Shown piece by piece: positions 38,411 to 49,017 of a stretch of 64,000 nucleotides of DNA. The position numbers were made by a program, and so were the translations under genes. The notes under the pieces were generated by a model, which saw nothing but the letters and a program-made list of their open reading frames with translations, ran no database searches and had not been told where the DNA came from. The DNA is taken from the NCBI RefSeq assembly GCF_004366795.1, contig NZ_SORF01000004.1, positions 62,001-126,000 on the forward strand, written 5' to 3'. The DNA is from Alicyclobacillus sacchari (GTDB lineage Bacteria > Bacillota > Bacilli > Alicyclobacillales > Alicyclobacillaceae). Each line of letters begins with the position of its first letter. The stretch's first letter is position 1.

Positions 38411-39115
38411 TCATTCGTCCAACAGCGAAGTCGCCTGTTTCAAACGAGGCCCCATCGTTTGTATAAAGTACTCGCGATTCCCCATGCGCTCCGTGCCTCG
38501 GCGATCGCTCCCCCAAAGCGAGCGATCGAGCTGCGACTGTGTACGATGAGCCCGAAACGCACGCAGCTTTTCGCTTTTGTAACCGCTCACATCCACCTGT
38601 ACTGCCGCCAGCACCGGTTGCGCAAAGCGGCGAAACGCTTCTGCTCCCTCACCAAACGACACGTAAAACAATCGCGCACCGCCTCCGGCAGGCGTAGCTT
38701 GGTAGCGGCTGAACGCCTCTGTCGCGATGCGGCCAATGGCACAGTGGTCAGGATGCCCGCCCAAGGGATCGTGAAAGGTGATCACTGCACTCGGAGCTTC
38801 GCCTTGCAAAATCCGCAGCACGCGATCCGCCACTTCGCCCTGCGGCTGTATCTCGAGCGTCTTATCGCGCAATCCAAGCAGTTCGAGCCGCTGCACGCCA
38901 AGCGCTTCGCACGCCGCACGCAGTTCTCGCTCGCGAATCTGGCCAATCGACTCGCGCGTGGCGATCGGCGGTATGCCAAGTCTGCGCCCCATTTCACCAA
39001 GCGTGGCACAAACGAGGACGACGCGATGCCCCGTGCCGGCAAGTTTGGCAAGAGTTCCCCCGCAGATGAAAGTCTCGTCATCCGGGTGCGCAAAGACAGC
39101 TATAACCGTCGCCAT
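38411..39115 (-). CDS. bshB2: PIG-L/LmbE deacetylase, bacillithiol BshB2 type
   Basis: A 234-residue zinc-dependent N-acetylglucosamine deacetylase. The metal site is [12 protein letters not shown] (H10, D13) with the later His in [13 protein letters not shown]. In bacillithiol synthesis BshB removes the acetyl group from GlcNAc-malate. Its neighbour is yojF, the usual partner of bshB2 (yojG) in Bacillus, which supports the BshB2 call. ATG 39115 follows AAGGAG. Confidence 0.87.
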   Translation of the reverse strand: MATVIAVFAHPDDETFICGGTLAKLAGTGHRVVLVCATLGEMGRRLGIPPIATRESIGQIRERELRAACEALGVQRLELLGLRDKTLEIQPQGEVADRVLRILQGEAPSAVITFHDPLGGHPDHCAIGRIATEAFSRYQATPAGGGARLFYVSFGEGAEAFRRFAQPVLAAVQVDVSGYKSEKLRAFRAHRTQSQLDRSLWGSDRRGTERMGNREYFIQTMGPRLKQATSLLDE

Positions 39116-39147
39116 CGCTGATTCTCCTTCCCCATGGTCAAAGCCTC

Positions 39148-39459
39148 TCAAACAGCGAGGCAGCCGCGGCTCACCGTCAACGTCTGTCGTATTCTCGATT
39201 GATCGTCAAATCCAGTAATCACGATGGCACCGCCGTCATCTACGAAATCTGTCACGCCCGAGATCGACAGCAGACCGGCTGGCTCTGTGAATACAAGGTG
39301 CACTCGGTATGCGTGATCGCCCATGATTGCAACATCCTTTAGCCTGCAAGCGACGTTGCGGATGTATGCCTCTGGATTAACTTCCAGATGCACATACACC
39401 GTTTCACCGATCATGGATAAAAGCCGCTCCTTTGCCTCGTCGATGCCAAGCGGCGTCAT
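39148..39459 (-). CDS. yojF: YojF family protein (DUF1806)
   Basis: A 103-residue protein starting MTPLGIDEAKERLLSMIGET. The pattern VYVHLEVNPEAY, HAYRVHLVFTEPAG and GVTDFVDDGGAIVITGFDDQ fits the YojF family, of unknown function, next to bshB2 in Bacilli. The ATG overlaps the sseA stop (ATGA), after GGGAGGTGAAG. The family call is from memory of the pattern and the context. Confidence 0.75.
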   Translation of the reverse strand: MTPLGIDEAKERLLSMIGETVYVHLEVNPEAYIRNVACRLKDVAIMGDHAYRVHLVFTEPAGLLSISGVTDFVDDGGAIVITGFDDQSRIRQTLTVSRGCLAV

Positions 39460-40298
39460 CTCTTCACCTCCCCATCGCCCACTGCAATGGGATTCTCGGC
39501 ATACGAGATCCAGTCGCTCCAACTGCCCGGATACAGCCGAACGCCACGTATGCCCGCAAGTTCCAAGGCAAATAGCGTCGAGCAGGCAGTCACACCCGAT
39601 CCGCAGTAGACGACGATCGGATCCCCAACATCTGCTAGATCACGAAAGCGAGTGCGCTGCTCGCTCGGAGACAGCCATGTGCCATCGGGATGTATTCCCT
39701 CTTCCCAGGGGTGGTTCACCGCTCCTGGGATATGCCCTGCCACCTTGTCCATGGGCTCAATCTCTCCGCGATAACGTGCGGGCTGACGGGCATCGACGAG
39801 AAGCGCAGATCCGGATTGCACGATTTCTCGGACGTCATTCACATTGACCATGTCATCCATCGCGACGCGCGGCTCAAAGACAGCCGGCACCGCCGCTGGT
39901 GGATCGGTGGAAAGAGCCAACCCTGCTTTCGTCCAAGCGGCAAGCCCTCCGTCGAGCATGCGCACATCGCGCGCACCGATGTGGCGAAGCAGCCACCAAG
40001 CGCGCGCCGCCATGCCTTCGCCGCCATCGTAGACGACGATGACGGAGTCCGGCCGTGCTCCACACTCGCCAACCCGCTTCGCTAGGCGGTTCGTGTCGGG
40101 AAGCGGATGGCGGCCGCCGTGAGCTTGAGGCGGATCGGACAGATCGCGCTCTAAATCCAGATGGTGCGCATGGGGAATGTGCCCTTCGTCGTAAGCCGCT
40201 TTGCCCCAGTTGGGATCGGTCAGGCGAAACCGACAGTCGAACACCGTCCAATTTGGATCTGCTGCGTGGGCGGCCAATTCGGCCACGGAAACGAGCAT
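39456..40298 (-). CDS. Thiosulfate/3-mercaptopyruvate sulfurtransferase
   Basis: A 280-residue two-domain rhodanese. The active-site loop in the C-terminal domain is YC232GSGVTACS, typical of mercaptopyruvate sulfurtransferases (CG[S/T]GVT). The N-terminal domain is the inactive copy (VFDCRFRLTDPNWGKAAYDE). ATG 40298 follows AAGGAGG. It is in an operon with yojF and bshB2, so a role in low-molecular-weight thiol or persulfide metabolism is plausible. Confidence 0.92.
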   Translation of the reverse strand: MLVSVAELAAHAADPNWTVFDCRFRLTDPNWGKAAYDEGHIPHAHHLDLERDLSDPPQAHGGRHPLPDTNRLAKRVGECGARPDSVIVVYDGGEGMAARAWWLLRHIGARDVRMLDGGLAAWTKAGLALSTDPPAAVPAVFEPRVAMDDMVNVNDVREIVQSGSALLVDARQPARYRGEIEPMDKVAGHIPGAVNHPWEEGIHPDGTWLSPSEQRTRFRDLADVGDPIVVYCGSGVTACSTLFALELAGIRGVRLYPGSWSDWISYAENPIAVGDGEVKR

Positions 40299-40311
40299 CG
40301 GGAACGCCTCC

Positions 40312-41100
40312 TTATTGCCCGCCGTCCCGGCGTACGACGCGCGTGGCACCGGCCTGGTCGATGGAGGTGACGATCATGTCGTCGATGTTGACGTGAACGG
40401 GCCTCGTGACGGCAAAGGCGATGCAGTCGGCAATGTCCGTTGCGGTGAGCGGCCGCATGCCTGCGTAAACGGCATCGGCACGCGACTTGTCGCCATGAAA
40501 GCGGACGATGCTGAACTCGGTCTCCACCATGCCGGGATCAATGGAGGTCACGCGCACCGGCTTGCCAAGCAATTCCTGCCGCAAGGCTCCCGTAATGGCG
40601 CGCACCGCAAATTTCGTACCGCAATAGACACCACCGCCGGCATAAGCTTCGTGTCCGGCGGTCGATCCGATGTTGACAATATGCCCTTCACCGCTCGCAA
40701 TCAGATGCGGCACCAAGCGCCGCGTCATGCGCAACAGCCCCATGACATTCGTGTCGATCATTTCTTGCCAGTCGGCCTCGTTTGCCACTTCGTCAATCGG
40801 ATCGCGGCCTAAGGCCTTGCCTGCATTGTTCACCAGCACGTGTACCTTCCCAAAACGCTGCAGCACGTTTTGAACATATGTCTCCACGTTCTCGGTGCAC
40901 GTGACGTCAAGAGCTAAAGCGAGTGGCTTCTCACCGGATATGCGCTCAATACGAGCGGCCACTTGGCTCAATTTCTCCACTCGGCGCGCCCCAAGAGCGA
41001 GCCGGAATCCTGCCTCGGCCAGCGCGATCGCAGTCGCCTCGCCAATGCCTGAACTTGCACCTGTGACGATGGCAACTTTCCCGCGTCCAGAAATCGCCAT
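40312..41100 (-). CDS. SDR-family oxidoreductase
   Basis: A 262-residue short-chain dehydrogenase. NAD(P) motif VTGASSGIGEATA, NNAGKALGRDP, catalytic Ser in NIGSTAGHEA and Y-x3-K in YCGTKFAVRA. It resembles the YdfG group (3-hydroxy acid or serine dehydrogenases). ATG 41100 has GGGAGGCG upstream. First gene of the operon leading to bshB2 and the acyl-CoA dehydrogenase-like gene, 13 bp before the sulfurtransferase. Confidence 0.92.
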   Translation of the reverse strand: MAISGRGKVAIVTGASSGIGEATAIALAEAGFRLALGARRVEKLSQVAARIERISGEKPLALALDVTCTENVETYVQNVLQRFGKVHVLVNNAGKALGRDPIDEVANEADWQEMIDTNVMGLLRMTRRLVPHLIASGEGHIVNIGSTAGHEAYAGGGVYCGTKFAVRAITGALRQELLGKPVRVTSIDPGMVETEFSIVRFHGDKSRADAVYAGMRPLTATDIADCIAFAVTRPVHVNIDDMIVTSIDQAGATRVVRRDGGQ

Positions 41101-41210
41101 TGTAATCGCCTCCCGCAAAAATCTTCGATGTGGGCGGATGTCGTATCCGAAACCGCCCGGTTTCCATACAGTGTGGCATATCGTTTGCCCGCAAAGGAGG
41201 AATCGCCACC

Positions 41211-41534
41211 ATGCCATGCCCGGAAGTGGTCACCGGCCACGTCGCCATTCCCGGCGAGGACTTTGAACGCATTCAACGCAGCGTCGACCGCGGCCAGAAT
41301 ATGTGGCGCTTGAGCCCGGTCCGCACAGCCCAAGAAGTCGGCATCGTCCACCTTGGCCTGCGTATGAACGACGTTTACACCTTTGTCGAACAGTACCGCG
41401 ATGCGGATAGTGGGCTCATGCACGCGGTCGTGCGCGTCAAACATCGCAATTGCACCTATCTGGTCAACCTGTATCAACCTGAAAAACAAGGGCCGAGCGG
41501 CATTTGGGTTGTCGAATCGGTCACCGAAATATAA
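41211..41534 (+). CDS. Hypothetical protein
   Basis: A 107-residue soluble protein (MPCPEVVTGHVAIPGEDFER), with a beta-rich second half (HAVVRVKHRNCTYLVNLYQP). AAAGGAGG lies eight bases before the ATG. It is divergent from the SDR operon and convergent with the next gene. No family recognised. Confidence 0.7.
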   Translation: MPCPEVVTGHVAIPGEDFERIQRSVDRGQNMWRLSPVRTAQEVGIVHLGLRMNDVYTFVEQYRDADSGLMHAVVRVKHRNCTYLVNLYQPEKQGPSGIWVVESVTEI

Positions 41535-41543
41535 TTCGGCCCA

Positions 41544-42461
41544 TCAGCGCTGTCTTTCCCACATCGACGGAGGCAGCTTGCCGACCGTCTCCATCAACAT
41601 CTCGTAGAGATTGCGGTCGATCACCTCGTCGACCGAAACGCCGAGGCGCTCGGCGATGTCGCGGATCGTCAACCTATCCTTACGCAGCGTCCGCATCGCC
41701 TTCTCCCACTGCTGCATATGTGGACCGTGGTAATCGATTAAAAATGTCCATTTTTCTTCGTCGATCGCAATGCACGCATTCAACATGTCGGAAACGACAT
41801 CCACTGTGGCCCCTTGCGCGCCCTTTTCAAAAAGGCGCTGCCGGAAGACCGTTTTGATCAAGGCCTCCTCGGAAAACTCGAGCAGAAATGGCGGCATGAT
41901 GTATCCAACCGGCAGTTTCGCCCGGGCCGCCTGCATCTGCTCTGCCCGATCTTGCTTCGCCAGTCGAATGACATGGCGAATCCGCTCCAACTCTTCTTCA
42001 TACTCATCCGCGTTTTTCGCCTCGACAGGAAGCTCGAATCCCCACGGCACATTGGCGCGTTGACCTCCTGCGATGCGGGTTGGGCGGCCGACTGTGTATG
42101 TAACAAGGTGATCGTAAACCGATTTGCCGACACCAATGGCCAAGAACAATACCGTTTCGCCGCGAATCGGCTCATAAGAATGTCCTGCCGTAACCATGCT
42201 GCGCAAAAACCGATGCGTATTGGCCATATCGTTGTACTTACCCAGGTACAAGCTCGCCTTGAAGGCGCTCGACAGCCTGTCCTCGTCTGTCGCCCGCAAA
42301 GCGACGATGCGCCCTGACTGCGCGACGCGCCAACCTTGCTCTTCGTAGCAGATACGAATAAACTTTTCAATGTTGTCCAGATGTTCATGAATCGGGACGA
42401 GATCTGTTAGGAAGCGCAAGCGCGGATGTTCGAGGATGGCGGATCGATCCAGCGTAAACAC
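41544..42461 (-). CDS. Conserved-looking protein of unknown function
   Basis: A 305-residue protein. Notable segments are SYEPIRGETVLFLAIGVGKS, YTVGRPTRIAGGQRANVPWG and ARAKLPVGYIMPPFLLEF, in an order that faintly recalls ThyX (flavin thymidylate synthase), but the ThyX signature RHRxxS is absent. The C-terminus may carry an HTH (LTIRDIAERLGVSVDEVIDR). The GTG at 42461 behind AAAGGCGGG is the best start; the frame is open to 42581. Divergent from mnmA. Confidence 0.6.
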   Translation of the reverse strand: MFTLDRSAILEHPRLRFLTDLVPIHEHLDNIEKFIRICYEEQGWRVAQSGRIVALRATDEDRLSSAFKASLYLGKYNDMANTHRFLRSMVTAGHSYEPIRGETVLFLAIGVGKSVYDHLVTYTVGRPTRIAGGQRANVPWGFELPVEAKNADEYEEELERIRHVIRLAKQDRAEQMQAARAKLPVGYIMPPFLLEFSEEALIKTVFRQRLFEKGAQGATVDVVSDMLNACIAIDEEKWTFLIDYHGPHMQQWEKAMRTLRKDRLTIRDIAERLGVSVDEVIDRNLYEMLMETVGKLPPSMWERQR

Positions 42462-42486
42462 AGGTGAACACCCGCCTTTCACATAG

Positions 42487-43656
<1,170 letters not shown>

Positions 43657-43702
43657 TCCGAGTCCACGCACGCGCGGCGTATGAGGACAATCGGGGGACA
43701 AC

Positions 43703-44617
43703 ATGCCACCCCTTTGGGAGGCGACCCATCTGGAAACCAAAGATTTGCAGCTATTTCTGGCTGTAGCTCGCAACAAATCAATCTCGCGAACCGCCGATCA
43801 ACTCTACATGTCGCAATCGACGGTCACCAACCGCTTACAGCGACTGGAGCGCGATCTCGGGTGTCAACTGTTCACGCGAACACCTGGCGGGGTTCAACTG
43901 ACGGCGGAAGGAATGCGGTTATTCCCTCTCGCCGAGCAAATGATGCAAATTGAACATCGCATGCTCGAGCCGTCTGCCCGTCCCGTTCACACTTTGCGCG
44001 TGATGTCCGGACGAGCGTTTGTCTCGACCGACGTGCCCAAGTGCCTGCATCAGATGCTGCAAGTCGAAGAAGTGCGCCTACAGGTGCGCATGGGTATGTA
44101 CGAAGACATGGTAGAAGCACTCGTGGGGAACCAGGTGGACTTCTGTTTTCTCGGTGAACCCATTCACCACCCCCGCGTCCGCCTGGTGGAATATCCAGCC
44201 GACGCGATCGATCTTGTCGTACCTGTCGGCCACCGCTTTGTCCACGATCTCCCGAGCATCGGCGCGCTAGCGGACGAGCCTTTCATCGCCTTCGCCGACA
44301 CGACAGCCCCATTTCGCCGACGCATCTCGATGCTGCTCGCGAAATACGATGTGTATCCAGATGTGCGAATGGAACTCGACAGCATTGACGGCATCAAGGC
44401 GATGGTCGCACAAGGACTGGGCGTCTCACTGCTGCCGCGGCGCACGCTCCACGATGCGGCAGCCAAAGGCGTCATTGGTATCGCACTGCCAGATCCACAG
44501 TTCTGCCGGCCAACGTTTCTGGCCTACCCGGACGCTATCGAACACGAACCCCTCACAAGGCGGTTTATCGAGATCGTCACAGAGCACTATGAGCGAGAGG
44601 TCCGCTTCAAAAGCTGA
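43703..44617 (+). CDS. LysR-family transcriptional regulator
   Basis: A 304-residue LTTR. HTH in FLAVARNKSISRTADQLYMS and QSTVTNRLQRLERDLG; the effector domain runs from about residue 95 (HTLRVMSGRAFVSTDVPKCL). ATG 43703 has a GGGGGA nearby, but a CTG at 43730 (LETKDLQLF) is eight bases after GGGAGG and gives the usual LTTR N-terminus. Target unknown; it ends near the tkt terminator, convergent with tkt. Confidence 0.9.
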   Translation: MPPLWEATHLETKDLQLFLAVARNKSISRTADQLYMSQSTVTNRLQRLERDLGCQLFTRTPGGVQLTAEGMRLFPLAEQMMQIEHRMLEPSARPVHTLRVMSGRAFVSTDVPKCLHQMLQVEEVRLQVRMGMYEDMVEALVGNQVDFCFLGEPIHHPRVRLVEYPADAIDLVVPVGHRFVHDLPSIGALADEPFIAFADTTAPFRRRISMLLAKYDVYPDVRMELDSIDGIKAMVAQGLGVSLLPRRTLHDAAAKGVIGIALPDPQFCRPTFLAYPDAIEHEPLTRRFIEIVTEHYEREVRFKS

Positions 44618-44645
44618 GCGTGATCGCAAAAACTGTGGATGGAGC

Positions 44646-44690
44646 AAAACACCCCTCGTTCCAGCCAACGCTGGCGAGGGGTGTTTGTCT
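44646..44690. terminator. Bidirectional terminator between lysR and tkt
   Basis: AAACACCCCTCG and CGAGGGGTGTTT form a perfect 12-bp stem with a 16-base loop, with T-rich sequence after it on the plus strand. Confidence 0.8.
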
Positions 44691-44712
44691 TGTTAGGCGA
44701 CCCAATTCACGC

Positions 44713-46707
44713 TTAGCGCGACAGCACACGCTTTGCAGCCGCGTACACGTTGTCGACCGTAAAGCCATACTCCTTGACGACGATGTCGCCAGGGGCGGAT
44801 GCACCAAACCGATCAATGCCGAGCACTTCACCGTCGAAGCCGACGAATTCGTACCAGCTCATTGGATGGGCCATCTCCACCGCAACGCGCTTGCGCAGCG
44901 TTGGCGGCAGCACGTCGTCCCGATACGCCTGATCCTGTGCGCGGAACACTTCGATGGACGGGAACGAAATGACGCGTACCTGAACGCCTTCAGCGGCCAG
45001 CTTCTTGCCTGCTTCGAGCACAAGCTGAACCTCGGAGCCGGACGCGAGCAAGGCCAGGTCAGAACCGTCGCCGTGCTTGTAAATGACATAGCCGCCCTTT
45101 TCGAACTGACCCTTGTTTTCCTTAATTTCCGCCAACGTCGGGAGCTTTTGGCGAGACAGGGCAAGCGCCACCGGCGCGTCGCGATGCGTCAAGGCGTACT
45201 TGACAGCAAGCCCCGTTTCCGTGCCGTCAGCCGGACGGAACACGCGCAAGCCCGGAATGACGCGCAAAGAAGCCAACTGTTCGATTGGCTCGTGGGTTGG
45301 ACCATCTTCGCCGACGGCAATGGAATCGTGCGTCAGCACGAACAGGGACGGTTGCTTCATCAACGCGGCCAGACGGACCGCCGGACGCAGATAATCGACA
45401 AAGACGAGGAACGTACCGGCGTACGGGAAGATTCCGCCATGCAGAGCAAGGCCGTTCATCATCGCGCCCATCGCATGCTCGCGCACGCCATAAAAGACAT
45501 TCTTACCCGCATAATCCGGCGCCTTGAAGTGATCTTCATCCTTGAGCAACGTGTTGTTCGACTTGGACAAGTCGGCCGATCCGCCAAGCAACGTCGGCAT
45601 ATGCGGGCCAATCGCATTGATCACCTTGCCGAACGCTTCGCGCGTCGCGATGGCATCCGTGAATTCCGGCAAGACGGCGTCAAAGTCAACGTTTGCCTTG
45701 CCCGCCAGGACATTTTCAAACGTTTTCGCATCCTCGGGATGCGCCTTGGCGTAATCCGCGTATGCCTCTTTCCACGCAGCTTCCGCATCGACGCCGCGTT
45801 TTTTCACTTCAGCGAACAGTGCACGCACTTCATCAGGAACATAGAAGTCCTCTTCGTACTTCCAGCCATACGTCTCTTTCGCCAGCTTCGTTTCTTCCTT
45901 GCCGAGCGGGCTGCCGTGAACTCCCGACGTACCTTGTTTGTTTGGCGCACCATAACCGATGATGGTTCGCACCTCGATCAAAGTTGGAGCGTCGGTGAAC
46001 GACTTCGCCTTTGCGATGGCTGCCTCGATCTCATCCAGATTGTTGCCGTCCTCGACACGAAGCACATTCCAGCCGTATGAACGGTAACGCATCTTGACAT
46101 CTTCCGTGAACGACCAATTGGTTGGTCCATCCAGGGAAATGTCGTTCGAATCGTACAGCACAATCAACTTATTCAGCTTCAAATGACCCGCCAGCGAACT
46201 CGCTTCGCCGCTGATGCCTTCCATCAAATCCCCGTCGCCGCAAATCACGTATGTATAGTGGTCAATCGGGGTATGGCCGTCGCGATTAAACTTGGCAGCC
46301 AAGAAACGCTCCGCCATGGCAAAACCGACCGCCGTGGCAATACCTTGCCCGAGCGGACCCGTCGTCGTGTCGACACCCGGCGTATGACCATATTCCGGAT
46401 GGCCTGGCGTCTTCGAGCCCCATTGACGGAACTGTTTCAAGTCGTCGATCGTCACGTCATACCCAGTCAGATGGAGCAAGCTGTACAATAGCATCGAACC
46501 ATGTCCTGCCGACAACACGAAGCGGTCGCGATCGATCCAACTCGGGTTGTCCGGGTTGAATTTCATGAAGCGCGACCACAGTACGTACGCCATCGGTGCG
46601 GCGCCCATCGGCAAACCAGGGTGACCCGAGTTGGCCTTTTCGATGGCGTCGATTGACAGCGTCCGAATCGTCTTGACAGCCAATTGATCTTGTTCTGTGT
46701 AGGGCAT
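44713..46707 (-). CDS. tkt: Transketolase
   Basis: A 664-residue thiamin-diphosphate enzyme of the pentose phosphate pathway. It begins [20 protein letters not shown] and has [20 protein letters not shown], the TPP motif [14 protein letters not shown], and the central [20 protein letters not shown]. Full length. ATG 46707 has GGGAG about 7 bases upstream. A TGG-TATGAT extended -10 at 46749-46757 may be its promoter. Confidence 0.97.
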   Translation of the reverse strand: MPYTEQDQLAVKTIRTLSIDAIEKANSGHPGLPMGAAPMAYVLWSRFMKFNPDNPSWIDRDRFVLSAGHGSMLLYSLLHLTGYDVTIDDLKQFRQWGSKTPGHPEYGHTPGVDTTTGPLGQGIATAVGFAMAERFLAAKFNRDGHTPIDHYTYVICGDGDLMEGISGEASSLAGHLKLNKLIVLYDSNDISLDGPTNWSFTEDVKMRYRSYGWNVLRVEDGNNLDEIEAAIAKAKSFTDAPTLIEVRTIIGYGAPNKQGTSGVHGSPLGKEETKLAKETYGWKYEEDFYVPDEVRALFAEVKKRGVDAEAAWKEAYADYAKAHPEDAKTFENVLAGKANVDFDAVLPEFTDAIATREAFGKVINAIGPHMPTLLGGSADLSKSNNTLLKDEDHFKAPDYAGKNVFYGVREHAMGAMMNGLALHGGIFPYAGTFLVFVDYLRPAVRLAALMKQPSLFVLTHDSIAVGEDGPTHEPIEQLASLRVIPGLRVFRPADGTETGLAVKYALTHRDAPVALALSRQKLPTLAEIKENKGQFEKGGYVIYKHGDGSDLALLASGSEVQLVLEAGKKLAAEGVQVRVISFPSIEVFRAQDQAYRDDVLPPTLRKRVAVEMAHPMSWYEFVGFDGEVLGIDRFGASAPGDIVVKEYGFTVDNVYAAAKRVLSR

Positions 46708-46872
46708 ATGTCCACTCCCAGTGCAAAAATATTTTGGCCGACACACTTATCATACCACATCTGCAGCGATTCCCTGCGCGACACATGTCGAAATATGGCT
46801 CATAGTGCTGTATTCGCATGGAAGCCAAAACTAGGGTAGCATATTACTGATTTGAAAGGAGCCGTCCACTTC

Positions 46873-48138
46873 ATGAAGCAATATCCCATGCAAGGCCGTG
46901 AAAAGACGGCCGTCTTGATCGTTCTGGCCGCCAACATTGTGCTGCGCTTCATTTGGATAGCACTCATGCATCCGGCCCAAGAAGCAGATTTTCAATGGTA
47001 TTACGATCACGCCGTCGAACTGGCAAGCAACCAGGGCTACAACTGGTTTGGTCAACCCACCGCCTATTGGCCCATCGGCTGGCCGCTGTTTTTATCGCTC
47101 ATCTTCCGGACAACAGGCCCCTCGGTGGCGGTCGGCCTCATCGTGAATGCACTCTTGTCAACACTCATCGTTTGGCTCATTTACTTGTTGACTCGCCGCT
47201 TGTTTCAAAGCCACGCATACGCTCTCGCAGCAGCCATCTGCTACTCGCTGTTGCCAAGTCAAGTGGTGTGGAACAGCGTTCTTGGCTCGGAAGAACTATT
47301 CACGACGTTGTTGCTCATCTCACTCTATCTCTATCTTCGTGCGGATCGTACGCGGGCACTGTCGCTAGGCGTTGCGATAGCGGGAATTGCGCTCGGTTTC
47401 GCGGTCGATGTTCGCCCTATCCCGCTCGCCTTTCCGCTGTTTGTTTTCTTGTATGAACTTGTCAGCGGTCAGTCAGGAAAGTTTACCAAACGACTGTGGC
47501 CGGCAATCTCTCGCGCTGTCACGTTGTTTGTCAGTATGCTCATCAGCGTGCTGCCTGTGACGATTCGGAACCGCATAACCATGCACCATTGGGTACTGGT
47601 TTCCACAAACGGCGGAACGAATCTGTTTCAGGGGATACATACGAACGGCGGCTATTGGTGGTCGTATAACCCATACGTCAACCCGCTGCTCAACATTCAC
47701 AATGAAGTGCACAAGAACGCCGTGGGTGAACATGTGGCAATACATTACATCGAACATCACCTTGGCCGGACCATCATCAACGGGTTTATCAAAATATGGG
47801 ATTTATATAAAGACGATCTCAATGCGAATTGGTACACGTTTCGCGCTTCGCCGCATGTCGCAAACTGGCTGCATCCCATGGATGCTGTGCTGACAACCGG
47901 TTATTTTCTCTTCATGGTGCCAGCCAGTATTGGCCTAATCTACTTCTGGGCACGCCGTATCACAGGTTGGCGACAGGCCTGGTTGCTGTTTGCGTTCTTG
48001 TTTTATAACACGTGCTTCTTTTTCTTTTTCCCGGCATGGGATCGATTCCGATATCCTCTGATGCCGCTGTTTGCGGTCTTTGCGGGCGTCGGCTTGGTCA
48101 GTATCTGGAAAGAGATGCAGACTACACAGGCACAGTGA
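46873..48138 (+). CDS. Membrane glycosyltransferase, GT-C fold
   Basis: A 421-residue protein with about ten membrane helices. It resembles the ArnT/PMT-type (GT39/GT83) family: an early acidic loop after helix 1 (MHPAQEADFQWYYDHAVELA) with conserved Glu/Asp, and YWPIGWPLFLSLIF. Such enzymes use polyprenyl-phosphate sugars as donors. ATG 46873 is 11 bases after AAAGGAG. A strong terminator follows. The acceptor is unknown. Confidence 0.8.
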   Translation: MKQYPMQGREKTAVLIVLAANIVLRFIWIALMHPAQEADFQWYYDHAVELASNQGYNWFGQPTAYWPIGWPLFLSLIFRTTGPSVAVGLIVNALLSTLIVWLIYLLTRRLFQSHAYALAAAICYSLLPSQVVWNSVLGSEELFTTLLLISLYLYLRADRTRALSLGVAIAGIALGFAVDVRPIPLAFPLFVFLYELVSGQSGKFTKRLWPAISRAVTLFVSMLISVLPVTIRNRITMHHWVLVSTNGGTNLFQGIHTNGGYWWSYNPYVNPLLNIHNEVHKNAVGEHVAIHYIEHHLGRTIINGFIKIWDLYKDDLNANWYTFRASPHVANWLHPMDAVLTTGYFLFMVPASIGLIYFWARRITGWRQAWLLFAFLFYNTCFFFFFPAWDRFRYPLMPLFAVFAGVGLVSIWKEMQTTQAQ

Positions 48139-48183
48139 TAATCTGTAATATAATAAGGGCCGTTTGTTCGTTTGATTAGAAAA

Positions 48184-48244
48184 AAATCACCCATTTGGGC
48201 TTAGCTTACCATTTCAACTACGCCAAATGGGCGATTTGTTTTTT
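48184..48244 (+). terminator. Intrinsic terminator of the glycosyltransferase gene
   Basis: AAATCACCCATTTGG pairs with CCAAATGGGCGATTT (one mismatch) over a 24-base loop, followed by TTTTTT. About 45 bp after the stop. Confidence 0.85.
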
Positions 48245-48377
48245 CATGCATTGGCACCTAAATACGGGAGCGGCCACGACCAAATCAACTCAATAAGAAA
48301 TTTACAGTTGCGTGTAAAATTCCGGATCAAATCCTAAATTTGGTGTAAATTCGCCTCCTGGTAGATGTGGAGTTATG

Positions 48378-48790
48378 TCAACTTATCTTGCTGATCTCTG
48401 AGCCCTGATTTGCCCGTTTCTGCTGATCTTCATGCCACACGAAGTAGTCCTGCATGTCGAAGTATTTGTGCCCCGACTGCCACTTCTCGTCAATCTCCAT
48501 GAGTAAGGCTCCAACCAGACGGATGACGGAATCTCGGTTTGGGTAGATTCGAATGACTCGATCTCGCCTGCGTATTTCCTCATTAAGACGTTCCATTCCA
48601 TTGGTTGTTCGCAGACGCTTCCTGTAGCGCTCTGGTAAAGAGAGGACTGCCGTAATGTCGTCAAACCCGTTTTCAAGCACCTGGATAGCTTTAGGGACCT
48701 TTTCGCGATACAACTTGGTTCATCAGCAGCCTTGCGGTTTCGACATCAGGTGCATCCAGTATTGAGCAAACTCACTCTACCAAAGAGGGA
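48378..48790 (-). pseudogene. IS256-type transposase remnant
   Basis: Only the C-terminal part is left. The frame from 48713 encodes REKVPKAIQVLENGFDDITA and RTTNGMERLNEEIRRRDRVI, typical of the IS256 family. Upstream, in another frame, ILDAPDVETARLLMNQVV continues the family sequence, so a frameshift lies near 48710. The catalytic N-terminal two thirds are missing. It marks the left edge of the AT-rich island. Confidence 0.85.
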
Positions 48791-49017
48791 CGGGGTGGCA
48801 CTTTTTACATTATGTCACCCAGCCGGCCGACTGAATTTATACCAATTATACGGACTCAACTAAATTTCGCCATTGATCGAGCATTGGGTGTCCTATTTCA
48901 ACTACCTTATTCGCTCAGACGCGACGAATGGGCATTTCTTATCGCCAGGCACAATCCTTTACCCGGCTGCGATACCTACGGGTGTAATTTATACCCAATA
49001 GAACCACCAAACAACGG
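48791..49017. other. Intergenic stretch, no supported gene
   Basis: An AT-richer stretch after the transposase remnant. A plus-strand frame of 81 codons (48812-49057) is open but has no ribosome binding site and overlaps the permease gene. Nothing else seen. Confidence 0.6.

Noticed and set aside
44620-46080. Plus-strand frame of 486 codons opposite transketolase
   Set aside because: Mirror frame of a clearly real GC-rich gene; no family motif and no ribosome binding site.
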